Shown one piece after another: positions 1 to 9,158 of a DNA stretch of 64,000 nucleotides. Made by a program: the position numbers and the translations under genes. Every line of letters starts with the position of its first letter. Within the stretch, counting starts at the first letter, position 1. The notes beneath the pieces are model-generated. The model saw only the letters and a list, made by a program, of their open reading frames with translations, had not been told where the DNA came from and searched no databases. Origin of the DNA: Bermanella sp. WJH001 (GTDB lineage: Bacteria > Pseudomonadota > Gammaproteobacteria > Pseudomonadales > Oceanobacteraceae); NCBI RefSeq assembly GCF_030070105.1, contig NZ_JASJOO010000002.1, forward strand, positions 1,488,001-1,552,000. Direction: 5' to 3'.

Positions 1-1317
1 AACCAAGGTGTCATCATCAATGTAAATAGGCAAGTTGAGCACATTACAATACAGCTCAATAGACTGGCGCCATTGTTTGAGTGTGTAGCTTTCTTGCTCT
101 GTGGTTTGCGTGTATTTATGTTTTAAGAAATCAGCACTGCGATCAATACTGGTTTTCACATACAACAACAACTGTGACTCCCGCTTACGGTGTTGCCATA
201 ATATGAACAACTGTAATGCCACAAAAAAGACCAACCCAAACTGGGCTAATGGACGAGATTGAATATAAAGATGAGTGTAAAGGTAATCGTGGAAGACCAA
301 AAACGTCCAGCCTATGAAACTGGTAACAAACAAGCCAATCAATGGCTCTTTTTGTTTGATTAATAAAGCCAGCATAACCGATATATAAATAACGGTGATC
401 ACCCCCATTATTTGATTCACCTGACCAAACTGAGTAAAAATGACAGAAGGTAACAAGAGTGTAGCGACGATCAAACCCAGTGACAGTATTGCCATAACAT
501 GAGGGAATATCATTTTTTTAATGTCAAAAAAACGATGAAAGAAATAAATAAACAAAGGTAACGCAGTAAAAAGCAAAATATGTTCTAAGCGCTGCCAGTT
601 TTGCCAAGATATAAACGAAATAAAATCATAGGCAATGCGCTCTCCCACCATCACACTGCGTAAAGCAATCGCCCAAACAAACAATGCAAAAAAGATATGG
701 CTGGTATGGCCGTGGCGAGACACGTTTCTAGCTAATAAGTAGATAGATACCACCATTAAGAAACTAAATACCATGGCATCTAACAGTTTGCTTTGATCAC
801 GCAAAGCATGGCGATGCTCATCATTTGCAATTAATAAATTGTGCCAAACGCCACCTTCTTTATGGTGAAAATTACTCACATGCAAAATTAAGTCATATTG
901 TGAAGCAGGCACCAATGATAAAACATCTGGGCCAAACTCAGGCTGCTCCGTGCGCGCCACATGAGAGACGATTCCTCGTTGATACCTCAACTCCCCGTTT
1001 ACCCACAAACTCATGGCACTGGGTACATCAGGGATACGCAAATAATACGGCTGCGCTTTGGGTACAATCACACGTAAACGCAGTGTGGCAAACCCCTGCG
1101 GTGAGTACGTGCCTTGTTTGTGCCATAAGCCAGGTAGCAGCAAGCCATCACGCATAGGTGCATTAATATTTGTATGCAGCTCTTGCCAATCAAACGCCCA
1201 AAGGCCGTTAAGAGCCACTGGGCCTTGGTGTAAATCATCCGTTGAAATGGTTTTTTCTGGGAGCGAAAAACAAGTAAGAGGGATCATCCATCCCAATATA
1301 AAAGCAGCTAACTTCAT
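1..1317 (-). CDS. 7TMR-DISM membrane sensor protein, C-terminus outside the window
   Basis: The reading frame starts at the ATG complementary to 1315-1317 and stays open to the left edge (439 codons seen). It begins with a signal-peptide-like stretch, then an extracytoplasmic beta-rich domain with motifs such as LNGLWAFDW and LPGLWHKQGTYSPQG (7TMR-DISMED2 type, about residues 25-165), then about seven hydrophobic helices (about 190-385). This is the 7TMR-DISM architecture, in which a periplasmic carbohydrate-binding-like domain feeds a seven-helix bundle. The output domain (kinase, GGDEF or other) lies beyond the edge, so the function cannot be fixed. It is divergent from the secreted hydrolase at 1545. 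Confidence 0.8.
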   Translation of the reverse strand, partial: MKLAAFILGWMIPLTCFSLPEKTISTDDLHQGPVALNGLWAFDWQELHTNINAPMRDGLLLPGLWHKQGTYSPQGFATLRLRVIVPKAQPYYLRIPDVPSAMSLWVNGELRYQRGIVSHVARTEQPEFGPDVLSLVPASQYDLILHVSNFHHKEGGVWHNLLIANDEHRHALRDQSKLLDAMVFSFLMVVSIYLLARNVSRHGHTSHIFFALFVWAIALRSVMVGERIAYDFISFISWQNWQRLEHILLFTALPLFIYFFHRFFDIKKMIFPHVMAILSLGLIVATLLLPSVIFTQFGQVNQIMGVITVIYISVMLALLIKQKEPLIGLFVTSFIGWTFLVFHDYLYTHLYIQSRPLAQFGLVFFVALQLFILWQHRKRESQLLLYVKTSIDRSADFLKHKYTQTTEQESYTLKQWRQSIELYCNVLNLPIYIDDDTLV

Positions 1318-1401
1318 GTCATTTATCATTATTTTTTGGCCATAGTACGCATTATGCCGCCCCTACCATACGCCCAAACACGCCATCGTATTTAAATTTA
1401 C

Positions 1402-1421
1402 AGGTCAATTCACTTTGACCT
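1402..1421. promoter_or_regulatory. 7-6-7 perfect palindrome, possible operator
   Basis: AGGTCAA and TTGACCT are exact inverted repeats separated by 6 bp, in the gap between the divergent sensor (start 1317) and hydrolase (start 1545). Size and symmetry suit a dimeric repressor or activator. The regulator is unknown and no U-tract follows, so a terminator is less likely. Confidence 0.45.
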
Positions 1422-1544
1422 CCTTTAGCCTCATTTTTCATGGCGATACAGACACAAATAGACTTTATTCACAGCAGGCGAAGATTTAACCATCTAACCC
1501 TCACAGCAACCTAAAAATTAAAATAATCATAATAGAGGTGCCCC

Positions 1545-2630
1545 ATGAGATTACTGAACATCACATTGGCCATTTTGTGCCTAAGTGTCAGCAGTTTAAC
1601 CCTCGCTTACCCTGGCGTTTTCCCACAATCTACCTTTCAAAACCTAGATTACGGTTTATATTGGTTTGGTGATAACGACAACTACGAGAAAGCCCAAGCG
1701 GGTTACAGCAACGCTTATTACAACAAAAGCGCGCCAACCATTATTTATATCCACGGCTGGCAAAATGGCTCAAGCCAAGCAAAAAACCGCGAAACGTTTA
1801 ATCGCAGCGATAGCGGCGGCCCAGATGTGGATCTGGCTTACGCTTGGCGTCGCGCGGGTTACAACGTGGGTATATTGTACTGGAATCAATTTGCTGACGA
1901 AGGTGAAGTAAAAGACGCTGAAGCCAAAATTTGGAGCAAAAGTGGCCCTCGCGCCATGCGCTGGCGTGACCATAATGGCACCTACCGCTCAGGTCCAAGC
2001 AAAGATGCCGGTACCCTTATGTTTGAAAGCTTAAAAAATAACATGGCCGACTACACAGGTAGCCGTTTAATTTTAGCGGGTCACAGCTTAGGGAACCAAA
2101 TGGCCATCGTCGTGGCAAAAAAACTAAAAGACGGCATTAGCGCTGGCAATACCAACAGTAAACTCAAACCAAAGCGCGTTGCATTGCTTGACCCATATTA
2201 TTCAAACGGCTCTAAAAGCTATATTGGCAATCAGTGGACAGGGGCAAAGGCACGGGGTTATGTGGATACACTTAAAAGCTGGGGTGTCATTTTTGAAGCC
2301 TATCGCTCAAGCTCAGTGAGCAACACTATATTTGTCGGTGACGCCAATAACGGGCTATTAAATAAAACCGCTTTTCTTGAATTAAAACCGTGGTACTTCC
2401 AATCATGGCAGCAAGCAGAAAAACACGGGGCGGCGGTTTGGCATTACCTATGGTCATTTGACTTTAATACCCCCACCATTAAAAGCTCGTCAGATATTGG
2501 TTTAAGTGCAAAAACCTCTGACTCTCGTGTGAAGAGCCTAATGAATGGCAGTAAAACGTTGATTCATGATTTAGGTGCTTACACAAAAAGTCCTGGGGAT
2601 GATCGATTGAAATACGGCAACCGTTTGTAA
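1545..2630 (+). CDS. Secreted lipase/esterase-like alpha/beta hydrolase
   Basis: 361 residues. A signal peptide (MRLLNITLAILCLSVSSLTLA) probably cleaves after Ala21. The oxyanion-hole-like motif IYIHGW lies at about 67-72, the nucleophile elbow GHSLG puts Ser181 at the centre, and Asp216 (ALLDPY) with His294 or His300 could complete the triad. This resembles the lipase-3/pancreatic-lipase-like fold, with HGW rather than the HGG seen in hormone-sensitive-type lipases. It is likely periplasmic or secreted. The start has a good ribosome site (AGAGGTG). The substrate is unknown and no neighbour indicates it. A strong terminator follows. Confidence 0.72.
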   Translation: MRLLNITLAILCLSVSSLTLAYPGVFPQSTFQNLDYGLYWFGDNDNYEKAQAGYSNAYYNKSAPTIIYIHGWQNGSSQAKNRETFNRSDSGGPDVDLAYAWRRAGYNVGILYWNQFADEGEVKDAEAKIWSKSGPRAMRWRDHNGTYRSGPSKDAGTLMFESLKNNMADYTGSRLILAGHSLGNQMAIVVAKKLKDGISAGNTNSKLKPKRVALLDPYYSNGSKSYIGNQWTGAKARGYVDTLKSWGVIFEAYRSSSVSNTIFVGDANNGLLNKTAFLELKPWYFQSWQQAEKHGAAVWHYLWSFDFNTPTIKSSSDIGLSAKTSDSRVKSLMNGSKTLIHDLGAYTKSPGDDRLKYGNRL

Positions 2631-2639
2631 GCCAACTTA

Positions 2640-2669
2640 AATAACAACTGGGGCAACCCAGTTGTTATT
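2640..2669. terminator. Bidirectional hairpin terminator with GCAA loop
   Basis: A 13-bp perfect stem (AATAACAACTGGG / CCCAGTTGTTATT) closes a GCAA tetraloop between the convergent hydrolase and hemerythrin genes, with A/T-rich flanks on both sides. Confidence 0.85.
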
Positions 2670-2681
2670 ATTCAACAAACA

Positions 2682-3128
2682 TCATTTAAAACTTCGACTA
2701 ATCTCAATAGCAATTTTTTCTTTTATTTCATTACGGCTAAATTCATCCATAACCGGATATAATAACTTCTCTTCTTTCTCATTATGAGCAGACAAATACT
2801 GACCTAAAGCCATTAAGTAATCTAAATCAAATTCATCACAACAATGGCGTTCAACTTCATGAATCATTGACTCTAATATGCGATGCTCTTGCAGCATATT
2901 TTCTATAGGTTCAATCATTTCACCTACATACTGTGCATAAATAGGATAAATAATATTTTCTTCCCAATGTACATGCCTCAGCAGGCCACTTTTGAACAAC
3001 AAGAATAACGATTTCTGGTAATCAAATGACAGGCTATCTTTAACACCCTTAATAAGGCTATCAAAAATAATGTCTAAACGTTTATGATCAGAAGACAAAT
3101 AATCATTAACAAATTGATCTTTCGGCAT
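2682..3128 (-). CDS. Hemerythrin HHE domain protein
   Basis: 148 residues, all helical in appearance. The di-iron ligand pattern is visible: His15, His52-x3-Glu56, His82, and His115-x3-Glu119. Hemerythrin-like proteins bind O2 or NO or protect iron centres. The start codon overlaps the 3' end of ubiT by 23 bp and has an AGGTGA ribosome site inside ubiT, so the two are probably translated from one mRNA. The link to the oxygen-independent ubiquinone system suggests a role in NO/O2 sensing or protection of the UbiUV clusters. That role is inference; the fold call is firm. Confidence 0.85.
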   Translation of the reverse strand: MPKDQFVNDYLSSDHKRLDIIFDSLIKGVKDSLSFDYQKSLFLLFKSGLLRHVHWEENIIYPIYAQYVGEMIEPIENMLQEHRILESMIHEVERHCCDEFDLDYLMALGQYLSAHNEKEEKLLYPVMDEFSRNEIKEKIAIEISRSFK

Positions 3129-3636
3129 GTCTCACCTCTATAATAGATTGCGACCAAAAATCTAAGCTCTTTTTAATAGCTCCACCTAGTAGGTTGATAT
3201 TAAATTGATCAATTAGATTTTTAACTTCTAAACCGAGATTTGTATCACCTGTTATCGTCAATTCTCGATTAAAAAACAGTGTATCTGGATCCACCTTTTG
3301 CGATGCCATTAATATCATTGCATTCAAAGTGCCACTAATATTTACATCAGACTTGATATGTTTATCACTCACCAATACCAAACGATCATCTTTAGGATTA
3401 TATTCTTGCGTTTTGGTGAACGTCCAATGTATCGCTAAATCAGGAATTGATATCGAGATAAATTTATCATTGATGAAATCTAATTCATTATTATCGATAA
3501 ACTCCTTACTTAACGTATTCATTAAATAATCTAACAAAACTGATTCAATCCTATTTGGTAAAAGCTTATAGGCCAAAGAAAAAAATGGCGTAGATTTATT
3601 TACCAATAAAGTGGTAGCTCGTTTGGGTAGTAACAT
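3106..3636 (-). CDS. ubiT: UbiT, SCP2-domain accessory factor for anaerobic ubiquinone synthesis
   Basis: 176 residues with a single SCP2 sterol-carrier domain (about residues 25-135; motif LVLVSDKHIKSDVNISGTLNAMI). Known UbiT proteins bind the polyprenyl quinone precursors and act with UbiU and UbiV, which hydroxylate the ring without oxygen. Divergent placement 79 bp from ubiU-ubiV supports UbiT over other SCP2 proteins. The start at 3636 has a GGAG ribosome site 8 bp upstream. An FNR-like box at 3693-3706 lies at a distance suited to activation of this gene. Confidence 0.85.
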   Translation of the reverse strand: MLLPKRATTLLVNKSTPFFSLAYKLLPNRIESVLLDYLMNTLSKEFIDNNELDFINDKFISISIPDLAIHWTFTKTQEYNPKDDRLVLVSDKHIKSDVNISGTLNAMILMASQKVDPDTLFFNRELTITGDTNLGLEVKNLIDQFNINLLGGAIKKSLDFWSQSIIEVRHAERSIC

Positions 3637-3692
3637 CTGATATCTCCTTAAAACATAATAATGTCAGTTTAGAGTATTAAAATAGAAAAATA

Positions 3693-3706
3693 TTAATCGA
3701 GATCAA
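3693..3706. promoter_or_regulatory. FNR/Anr-like box between ubiT and ubiU
   Basis: TTAATCGAGATCAA matches TTGAT-N4-ATCAA except for one base. Its centre is 63 bp from the ubiT start, so a -41.5 activator position would place transcription start near 3658. It nearly abuts the ubiU ribosome site, so for ubiU it would more likely repress, or ubiU may be served by another promoter. Confidence 0.45.
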
Positions 3707-3715
3707 GGAAATACA

Positions 3716-4708
3716 ATGGAGCTTTTAGCACCTGCAGGTAGCCTATCATCGTTAAAAGCAGCCGTTGACGAAGGTGCTGACGCTGTAAATCTCGGTTTTA
3801 AAAATGACACCAATGCTCGGCATTTTGCCGGTTTGAATTTCAATGACAGACAAATCCATCAAGGGGTTGATTACGCACACAAACACAATACAAATATTCA
3901 TATTGCATTAAATACCTTTGCTCACCCTAATCGACCTCAGGTTTGGTTTGATGCCGTAAAAAAAACCGTAGACATTGGTGCAGATGTTCTGATCGCATCC
4001 AATATCGCTGTACTAGAATATGCTGCTAGCCACTATCCAGATTTAGAACTACATCTATCCGTTCAGGCAAGCGCAACAAACTCTGCGGCTATTAATTTTT
4101 TTAAACCCTTTGGTATTAAGCGTGTGGTATTGCCAAGAGTATTATCGTATCAACAAGTAGCTAATTTAAAAAAAGACACAGACCTAGATTTAGAAGTTTT
4201 TGCTTATGGTAGTTTGTGCATCATGGCTGAAGGGCGATGTTATTTATCAAGTTATATGACAGGTGAATCTCCAAACACCGTTGGTGCTTGCTCACCTGCA
4301 CAATATGTACAATGGGAGAACACTAAACACGGCCTAGAAAGCCGACTAAATAAAATATTAATTGACCGATTCTCCGATAATGAAAAGGCAGGATATCCAA
4401 CCTTATGCAAAGGGCGTTTTAATGTGGATGATAGGCTCTATCATGCATTAGAAGAGCCCACCAGTTTAAATACAATGCGCTTATTACCTCAACTTTTTGA
4501 ACTGGGTATTTGCTCTTTAAAAATTGAAGGTCGCCAGCGTAGTCCTGCGTATACTCGAGATGTAACCCGTGTATGGCGCCAAGCGATAGATGCGGTTAAA
4601 AAGTCTCCGCACACATTTAAAGAGGATAGCGCATGGCAACAGCAACTTAGCCAGCTTTCTGAAGGATCACAAACCACGTTGGGTGCTTACGAAAGAAATT
4701 GGCAATAA
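3716..4708 (+). CDS. ubiU: UbiU, peptidase-U32-family subunit of the O2-independent ubiquinone hydroxylase
   Basis: 330 residues, MELLAPAG start, peptidase U32 fold. The four Cys that bind the [4Fe-4S] cluster in known UbiU are present at 168, 175, 192 and 231 (LCIMAEGRCYL, ACSPAQY, TLCKGRF), almost the same numbering as the E. coli protein (from memory). With UbiV it uses prephenate as oxygen donor to hydroxylate the ubiquinone ring anaerobically. It is followed 11 bp later by ubiV. The ribosome site AAGGAA is well placed. Confidence 0.92.
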   Translation: MELLAPAGSLSSLKAAVDEGADAVNLGFKNDTNARHFAGLNFNDRQIHQGVDYAHKHNTNIHIALNTFAHPNRPQVWFDAVKKTVDIGADVLIASNIAVLEYAASHYPDLELHLSVQASATNSAAINFFKPFGIKRVVLPRVLSYQQVANLKKDTDLDLEVFAYGSLCIMAEGRCYLSSYMTGESPNTVGACSPAQYVQWENTKHGLESRLNKILIDRFSDNEKAGYPTLCKGRFNVDDRLYHALEEPTSLNTMRLLPQLFELGICSLKIEGRQRSPAYTRDVTRVWRQAIDAVKKSPHTFKEDSAWQQQLSQLSEGSQTTLGAYERNWQ

Positions 4709-4719
4709 AAGGTGAATCT

Positions 4720-5589
4720 ATGAAATTAGCCATTGGCAATATTCTGTATTTTTGGAAAAAACAAAATATAGAAGATTTTTATCAACAGGCCAAAACGTCA
4801 TACGCTGATATAATTTATCTTGGTGAGTCAGTTTGCTCTAAACGTCGCGAATTAAAGCTTAGTGACTGGCTTGATATTGCTAAAGAAATAGAAAGCCGTG
4901 GAAAACAAGTTGTGCTTTCAAGTCTTGCTTTACTGGAAGCAAAAAGTGAGCTTGCCATGCTCAAAAAGGTATGTGAAAACCAAGACTTTTTGGTCGAAGC
5001 AAATGACTTTGGTGCCGTGCAGCTCCTCAATGAACTTGGCCTACCATTTATTGCGGGGGCGGCACTTAACATCTACAACCAGCACGATCTCAATTACTTA
5101 TACAAACAAGGTATGCAACGCTGGGTCATGCCTGTGGAGCTAAGTAAAGATTGGCTGGTTAGTATTCGAGATGAATTACATAACCTTAACCTGAATAATA
5201 AGTTTGAAATTGAGGTTTATGGTTATGGCCATTTACCTTTAGCCTACGCAGCAAGGTGTTTTACAGCACGATCAGAAAATAAACCCAAAGATCAGTGTGA
5301 TCTATGCTGCATTAACTATCCAAAAGGGCGAGAGATAAAAAGCCAAGAAGGCGAGATATTATTCAACATGAATGGTATTCAAACTTTGTCAGGTAAAGCT
5401 CAAAATTTAATAAACGATCTACCAAGTATGAAAGAGTTAGTTGATGTGGTACGCATCAATCCCAATAGTGTAGAAAGCCTGACATGGCTGACATTATTTC
5501 GGCATAACATGGAGGGCAAAGCCCCAATCTCGATTGATGGGTATTGCAACGGTTACTGGCATAAAATTGAGGGGATGGCGTGCGTATAG
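4720..5589 (+). CDS. ubiV: UbiV, partner subunit of the O2-independent ubiquinone hydroxylase
   Basis: 289 residues from ATG 4720, preferred over the in-frame TTG at 4699 because AAAGGTG sits just upstream and the family begins M-K-x-x-(I/L)G. Cluster Cys are at 39, 180, 193 and 196/197 (VCSKRR, ARCF, QCDLCC), as in known UbiV. It forms a heterodimer with UbiU. In this window it supplies quinone for NarGHI when no oxygen is available. It is convergent with the phosphatase/kinase gene, with only 9 bp between them. Confidence 0.92.
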   Translation: MKLAIGNILYFWKKQNIEDFYQQAKTSYADIIYLGESVCSKRRELKLSDWLDIAKEIESRGKQVVLSSLALLEAKSELAMLKKVCENQDFLVEANDFGAVQLLNELGLPFIAGAALNIYNQHDLNYLYKQGMQRWVMPVELSKDWLVSIRDELHNLNLNNKFEIEVYGYGHLPLAYAARCFTARSENKPKDQCDLCCINYPKGREIKSQEGEILFNMNGIQTLSGKAQNLINDLPSMKELVDVVRINPNSVESLTWLTLFRHNMEGKAPISIDGYCNGYWHKIEGMACV

Positions 5590-5598
5590 CATTGCCCT

Positions 5599-7317
5599 CT
5601 AACTAGAAAACATAATCACCATTAAGAACAACATTACCACCCAAAATACAGACATCATTTGCCAAAACAAAACAGGGCTTTTGGTATATTCTACCTTTGG
5701 ATCATCACGAAAAAAATCTGGATTTGGCTGCTTTAGATCTTTAATAAAATCTCTAATATTGCGATAGCGCTCTTGCAAATCAAACTTTACACTTTTTTCC
5801 AGCGCACGATCAAACCACATAGGAATAATAGGATTATATTTACTGGCAGGTTTATAGCGTAATCGATCATATTCAAGACTACTCGAACACTCTTCAATGC
5901 TATCGCCATAAGGTAAGTGGTGCGTAAATAACTCATAAGCAATGGTGCCTAATGAATATAAATCGCCCTGCACTCCAGGGTTACGACCTTGCAAATAAAT
6001 AGGGTCTGCGTAACTTGCTGTACCAAGCGCCCCTTCATGCTGTATCGGGCTAAATACTTCTGCTATACCCGCTACATAAACAGAACCATAATCAACAATT
6101 TTAATTTTATTATCATTGTTAATCATAATATTGGATGGACGTAAATCTTGATGGATACTGTCATTAATATGAAAGGCACGTAGACCTTGTGCTATTTGCT
6201 CAATTATATTCATAGATGTTGTTGGATCTACCATAGGATTTTCTTTCATCCAGTGACTTAGAGTGATCCCCTCAACAAGCTCTAACAAATAATATAAAAA
6301 ATGTTTTTCACGGTTGATCGTAATAACATCAGCCACATAGGGGCTATGTATTCGCTTACCCACCCATTCTTCTTGAATGAATCGATCAATGTAATGGTTA
6401 TCCTCTTCAAAATTAATCGACGGAGTTTTCATCACCATAACCTGACCAGACGCAATATCGAGCACCTCATAAAGTTGGCTTCGACTACTGGCATAGATTT
6501 CACGAACAACTTGAAAGCCATCGATTTTCATACCCACCTCAAGCTGAGGCGGAAAAGGTAAACGGGTTAAGCGAGCATTAAAATCATCAATATTTTCTTG
6601 TTGTAAGCGTTCAATATCCACTACAACAGCACTGATATTATCATCACTGTGGTTGCTCAGCGCTAAATCACAAAGGGCTTGAGATTTATCATCAACAGTA
6701 TTGTCACTGAGCAATACTTTAATAATCTCGTCGTGGCTTACAAAATCATGTATACCATCACTGCTACACAAAAAAATATCAGACTCTTCAACTGGTAAAG
6801 AAAAATAATCCACATGAATCTGTGTATCCATTCCCATGGCACGAGACAATACCGCCTGAGATTTACTAATAAACACACTGTGATCTTGGGTCAATTGTTT
6901 TAGCTCACCTTTTCTAAGAATGTATACACGACTATCACCAACATGAAAAATGTGTGCGGTTCTAGATTTTAAAATAACTGCACTAAAGGTGCATAAGTAG
7001 CCCTTACCCTCAACTCGATAGGCATCACTTAAGCGAAATAATTTTAAATTTATCGCCGATAAAACTTGTTTACCAGCATGTTCAACTGACCAGGTATCCG
7101 GCGTTTGGTAATAATCCTCTACAAATTGTGAAACACTAATATGACTGGCTTGCTTACCCGCTTCAGCCGTGCTCACACCATCGGCGACAATAGCACACAA
7201 ACCTTTATGGGTAAGTTGATGGGCATCGTTGGGAATAAAGGAATTAACCGAATCTTCATTAATCGATTTTATACCTTCGCTTGTGCGTTGTGCGATATGA
7301 ATACATGCTTGTGTCAT
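5599..7317 (-). CDS. Bifunctional PP2C-type phosphatase / serine-threonine protein kinase with C-terminal membrane anchor
   Basis: About 572 residues from ATG 7317; 7320 is an adjacent alternative, and the ATG at 7353 is unlikely because it lies inside a hairpin. Domains in order: PP2C phosphatase (about 1-235; NEDSV, VADGVS, HVGDSRVY, SSDGIHD), protein kinase (about 260-530; invariant Lys in VMVMKTP, catalytic loop HQDLRPSN in place of HRD, DYG in place of DFG), then one C-terminal membrane helix. The fusion is known beside NarK/NasA-type nitrate transporters, as here, but its target is not established. The kinase could act on the transporter next to it (inference). The glycine-rich loop is degenerate. 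Confidence 0.85.
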   Translation of the reverse strand: MTQACIHIAQRTSEGIKSINEDSVNSFIPNDAHQLTHKGLCAIVADGVSTAEAGKQASHISVSQFVEDYYQTPDTWSVEHAGKQVLSAINLKLFRLSDAYRVEGKGYLCTFSAVILKSRTAHIFHVGDSRVYILRKGELKQLTQDHSVFISKSQAVLSRAMGMDTQIHVDYFSLPVEESDIFLCSSDGIHDFVSHDEIIKVLLSDNTVDDKSQALCDLALSNHSDDNISAVVVDIERLQQENIDDFNARLTRLPFPPQLEVGMKIDGFQVVREIYASSRSQLYEVLDIASGQVMVMKTPSINFEEDNHYIDRFIQEEWVGKRIHSPYVADVITINREKHFLYYLLELVEGITLSHWMKENPMVDPTTSMNIIEQIAQGLRAFHINDSIHQDLRPSNIMINNDNKIKIVDYGSVYVAGIAEVFSPIQHEGALGTASYADPIYLQGRNPGVQGDLYSLGTIAYELFTHHLPYGDSIEECSSSLEYDRLRYKPASKYNPIIPMWFDRALEKSVKFDLQERYRNIRDFIKDLKQPNPDFFRDDPKVEYTKSPVLFWQMMSVFWVVMLFLMVIMFSS

Positions 7318-7332
7318 CATCACTCCAAACAA

Positions 7333-7363
7333 CAAAGGCCCAATGAGTATCATTGAGCCTTTG
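7333..7363. terminator. Hairpin between the narK-type gene and the phosphatase/kinase gene
   Basis: CAAAGGC-C-CAATG, 5-base loop, CATTG-A-GCCTTTG: a near-perfect 13-bp stem. Read on the minus strand it follows the transporter and precedes the kinase ATG by 13 bp. It may be an intra-operon attenuator, because the tail (TTGTTT) is only moderately T-rich. Confidence 0.65.
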
Positions 7364-7380
7364 TTTTACCGTACTAGGTA

Positions 7381-8856
7381 TTAACCCACATCTATTAATT
7401 GAACATTGCCATCTTCATCAACTTCAGCAATATGCCCTTTTGGTTCATCTAAGAACATCGCCGCGAAGAAAATAACAGCCGCGGAGCCAGCAATAATCAA
7501 GAAAAACGTACTGTAATCCACAAAACTTAATGCGGTTAAATAAATCACAGCGCCAACGTTTCCATAAGCTCCAGCCATGCCTGCAATTTGTCCAGTCAGG
7601 CGACGCTTAACCAAAGGTACGATTGCAAACACCGCCCCCTCACCTGCTTGTACAAAGAAGCTGCAACACATGGTGGCGATAACTGCCAATGGAATCCACC
7701 ACTGGCCATCAATTTGACTTAAAACTAAATATCCAAGCGTTAAGCCGCCAATTAAAATCATCAAACTGCGACGACGTCCAACGGTGTCAGATAACCAACC
7801 ACCAGTTGGGCGTGCCACTAGATTCATAAAGGCAAAACCAGAAGCCAGAAGACCTGCTTTTACAGGATCAAGCCCTTCAAATGTCTCCAAGAAAAATAAT
7901 GGCAACATAGATACAACAGCCAATTCAGAGCCAAAAGTAACAAAGTAAGATAAATCCAAAATGGCCACTTGCTTAAAGTTGTACTTCTCAATTTCTGGCA
8001 CGCCTTGTTTTAAATGTTCATGATTAACATGCCAAATAGAACGAGTTTGTACTGCAAACAATAACGCCAAAGCAATCCATAACGTATACATTGCAGTTTC
8101 ACCGAACAGATTCACACCCGATGGTGATAATTTCCAAGACAACAATGCAAGCGCTAAGTACATAGGGACATTCATGATTAAGTAGAAATACAAATCACGC
8201 ATGCTAGTGACTTCTAAGCCACCTGATTTTTTGGGTTTAAAGTAAGTAGAACCTTTTGGCGTATTACGTGCTTTTGCGTAATAGAACAAACCATAGAAGA
8301 AAGTTAATCCACCAGTTAGAGCAAGGGCATAACGCCAACCGTTTTCGCCGCCGAATAGTAATGCAATAGTCGGCAGTGTCATGGCTCCAGCTGCTGAGCC
8401 AAAGTTACCCCAACCACCATAGATACCTTCTGCCACACCTACTTGTTTAGCAGGAAACCATTCACCCACCATGCGAATACCAATCACAAAACCCGCACCC
8501 ACAAAGCCGAGCAAAAATCGAAACAATGCTAACTGCTCATAAGTTTGCGCCATGGCAAAAGCAAAACAAATAAATGAAGACGATACCAGTAGGCTACTGT
8601 AAACAATTCTGGGGCCATATTTATCAACTAAAATACCGACGATAATCCGAGCAGGAATGGTCAATGCTACATTTAATATAAGCAATGCTTTGACTTGCTG
8701 AGATGTAAGGTCAAATGCTTCTTTAATAAAGGCCAGCATAGGAGCGTGGCTAAACCAAACAACAAATGACAAGAAAAATGCAAACCAAGTTAAGTGCAAG
8801 GTCCTTATTTTGGGGTCGCTAAAATTTAATAAATTTAGCTTTGAACTTTGATTCAT
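7381..8856 (-). CDS. NarK/NasA-family (NNP) nitrate/nitrite transporter, major facilitator superfamily
   Basis: 491 residues and 12 predicted membrane helices. Nitrate-porter signatures are visible: [18 protein letters not shown] and [15 protein letters not shown] in helices 4-5, and the second-half motif [18 protein letters not shown]. It moves nitrate in or exchanges nitrate and nitrite across the inner membrane. It is the first gene of a probable operon with the phosphatase/kinase. A perfect FNR box (8923-8936) lies about 73 bp before its start, and two NarL-type pairs lie further upstream. The N-terminus and the kinase partner resemble the assimilatory NasA type, but no assimilatory reductase is seen here. 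Confidence 0.88.
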   Translation of the reverse strand: MNQSSKLNLLNFSDPKIRTLHLTWFAFFLSFVVWFSHAPMLAFIKEAFDLTSQQVKALLILNVALTIPARIIVGILVDKYGPRIVYSSLLVSSSFICFAFAMAQTYEQLALFRFLLGFVGAGFVIGIRMVGEWFPAKQVGVAEGIYGGWGNFGSAAGAMTLPTIALLFGGENGWRYALALTGGLTFFYGLFYYAKARNTPKGSTYFKPKKSGGLEVTSMRDLYFYLIMNVPMYLALALLSWKLSPSGVNLFGETAMYTLWIALALLFAVQTRSIWHVNHEHLKQGVPEIEKYNFKQVAILDLSYFVTFGSELAVVSMLPLFFLETFEGLDPVKAGLLASGFAFMNLVARPTGGWLSDTVGRRRSLMILIGGLTLGYLVLSQIDGQWWIPLAVIATMCCSFFVQAGEGAVFAIVPLVKRRLTGQIAGMAGAYGNVGAVIYLTALSFVDYSTFFLIIAGSAAVIFFAAMFLDEPKGHIAEVDEDGNVQLIDVG

Positions 8857-8922
8857 AGAGACTCCTTAGCTCATAGAGATATTTCAATTTAGCCTAGTCT
8901 CAAACTTTCAGATAAAGAGTTC

Positions 8923-8936
8923 TTGATTCAAATCAA
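8923..8936. promoter_or_regulatory. Perfect FNR/Anr box upstream of the narK-type gene
   Basis: TTGATTCAAATCAA is an exact TTGAT-N4-ATCAA palindrome. At -41.5 it would place the minus-strand start of transcription near 8888, with TAGGCT (8891-8896, complement) as a possible -10. Confidence 0.85.
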
Positions 8937-8983
8937 TTCTGCATATCGGAATATGAACCCAGAAAATATCTGACATTTCTGCC

Positions 8984-8999
8984 TGCCTATAAATGAGTA
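8984..8999. promoter_or_regulatory. NarL-type 7-2-7 heptamer pair
   Basis: TGCCTAT-AA-ATGAGTA: the right heptamer fits the NarL consensus (complement of TACYYMT) exactly and the left has one mismatch. It sits between two divergent nitrate-transporter genes. Confidence 0.6.
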
Positions 9000-9050
9000 A
9001 TCGTCACAATCATCCGCCCCCTGATAAACAAAGAGCAAAATCAACTTATC

Positions 9051-9066
9051 TACCCATTAATGGTTA
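9051..9066. promoter_or_regulatory. NarL-type 7-2-7 heptamer pair
   Basis: TACCCAT-TA-ATGGTTA: the left heptamer is perfect and the right has one mismatch. It is about 93 bp upstream of the plus-strand transporter start at 9159. Confidence 0.65.
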
Positions 9067-9158
9067 GATGCACACACAAAATGTAATACCCAGAAATTTT
9101 TAGGGATATTGCTTTCTCTTTATTGATATGAGAATAAAATAAGCAATACCAATCAAAA

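Noticed and set aside
7321-7353. ATG at 7353 as the start of the phosphatase/kinase
   Set aside because: It falls in a hairpin and adds hydrophobic residues absent from PP2C proteins; ATG 7317/7320 sits next to GGAG.
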